From an uncultured Porphyromonadaceae bacterium (GTDB lineage Bacteria > Bacteroidota > Bacteroidia > Bacteroidales > Muribaculaceae), in assembly GCA_947176615.1 (NCBI GenBank), contig CAMWRO010000001.1, positions 1-33,663 on the forward strand: 33,663 nt of DNA, written 5' to 3'. This document shows positions 32,932 through 33,663 of the stretch, in pieces. The number at the start of each line of letters is the position of its first letter. The first letter of the stretch is position 1. The position numbers and the translations under genes were made by a program. Below the pieces are notes generated by a model. It was not told the origin of the DNA, did no database searches, and saw nothing but the letters and a program-made list of their open reading frames with translations.

Positions 32932-33663
32932 ATGCGCGACCTGACCTATTTCATCAGCGACCTGCACCTCGGGGCGCGGTATATCAGCGACCCGAAGGCC
33001 CACGAGCGACGTGTTGTCGAGTTTCTGCACTCGATTGCGCCGCGCGCCCGCAGGCTGTTCCTCCTCGGTGACGTGCTCGACTACTGGTGGGAATACAAGA
33101 CGGTCGTCCCGCGCGGTCACACCCGCTTTTTCGGCGCGCTTGCCGAGCTTGCCGACGCCGGGGTTGAAATAACGTGGTTCAAAGGCAATCATGATATATG
33201 GATATTTGACTACCTTCCCGCTGAAATCGGTTTCACCCTTCATGACGGGGCGATGATAACCGAGATTGACGGTAAAAAATTTTTTCTCGAACATGGCGAC
33301 GGCGTGGGCGACCTTCCCCGGTCGTTCAGGATGCTGCGGTCGCTGTTCCGCTGCACGACGGCCCAGCGGCTCTACTCCCTCCTCCCCCCGAGGCTGACCG
33401 TCGGCTTTGCCCGGAGCTGGTCGTCACATTCCCGCAAGGCCGGAGGCTATGCCCCGGCACCCGAGAAGCCCGATGAAAATTCCCTTGTCAGGTTTGCGCG
33501 GGAATATAACCGCGAGAACCCCGGTGAAAATATCGATTATTTCGTTTTCGGCCACCAGCACATCATGCTCGATACCCCCGTTGCGCCCTCGTCGCGGGTG
33601 ATTGTTTTGGGCGATTGGATAAGCCGTTTTTCCTATGCCGTGTTTGATGGAAAAGAGATGAAA
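32932..33663 (+). CDS. lpxH: UDP-2,3-diacylglucosamine diphosphatase (LpxH-type), 3' end outside window
   Basis: Metallophosphoesterase of lipid A synthesis, cleaving UDP-2,3-diacylglucosamine to lipid X and UMP at the inner membrane. 244 codons are present with no stop, and the family is about 250 residues, so only a few may be missing. All metal-binding blocks are visible: SDLHLG (D9, H11), GDVLDYW, GNHDIW, EHGDG and GHQH. It starts 18 bases after the DUF59 gene. The exact substrate is inferred from the family. Confidence 0.85.
   Translation, partial: MRDLTYFISDLHLGARYISDPKAHERRVVEFLHSIAPRARRLFLLGDVLDYWWEYKTVVPRGHTRFFGALAELADAGVEITWFKGNHDIWIFDYLPAEIGFTLHDGAMITEIDGKKFFLEHGDGVGDLPRSFRMLRSLFRCTTAQRLYSLLPPRLTVGFARSWSSHSRKAGGYAPAPEKPDENSLVRFAREYNRENPGENIDYFVFGHQHIMLDTPVAPSSRVIVLGDWISRFSYAVFDGKEMK

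Overview
The window looks like chromosomal DNA from a fairly GC-rich member of the Bacteroidales; Muribaculaceae is my best guess, by inference only. The signs are repeated promoters of the Bacteroidetes type (TTTG or TTG, 19-21 bases, TAnnTTTG), two secreted proteins with C-terminal tails of the type IX secretion (T9SS) kind, a type III glutamine synthetase, the DapL route to diaminopimelate, and BspA-like leucine-rich repeats. No rRNA, CRISPR array, insertion sequence, prophage or SusC/SusD pair was seen.

Layout. 1-53 is the 5' part of a tRNA-Ser(CGA) on the minus strand, cut by the window edge. 480-3941 (+) is a two-gene unit: a secreted GH43 glycosidase and a secreted FG-GAP/VCBS propeller protein with a T9SS-type tail, closed by a strong terminator. 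4075-5712 (+) is an exported S41 peptidase. 5725-8021 (-) is tsaD-cinA. 8153-9445 (-) is an AT-richer DUF4143-type ATPase, flanked by two different 25-bp-arm hairpins and preceded by three perfect 13-bp repeats at exact 23-base spacing. 9647-14131 (-) encodes a very large secreted multidomain protein with a T9SS-type tail.

14276-21980 (+) holds proA, dapF, dapL, type III glutamine synthetase and an amidophosphoribosyltransferase, a set that makes or uses glutamate and glutamine. 22065-22797 (-) is a TacT-like GNAT acetyltransferase overlapped by a 65-residue upstream ORF, a possible toxin-antitoxin pair with an unrecognised partner. 22955-25323 (-) is pfkA, lolD and a small lipoprotein whose start overlaps the lolD stop. 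25465-27378 (+) is an exported protein joining BspA-like repeats to a transglutaminase domain. 27420-28964 is a small AT-richer insert with a PD-(D/E)XK nuclease-like gene and, convergent to it, an orphan Vsr endonuclease. 29124-32281 (+) is pta-ackA-ddh (acetate metabolism plus diaminopimelate dehydrogenase). 32593-33663 (+) is a DUF59 Fe-S protein and an LpxH-type phosphoesterase cut by the window end.

Most of the window is housekeeping DNA. The parts most worth a second look are the phased repeats before the ATPase, the GNAT/65-residue pair, the nuclease/Vsr insert, and the repeated occurrence of long, near-perfect intergenic palindromes with unrelated sequences. All identifications come from motifs and family knowledge; no database search was possible.
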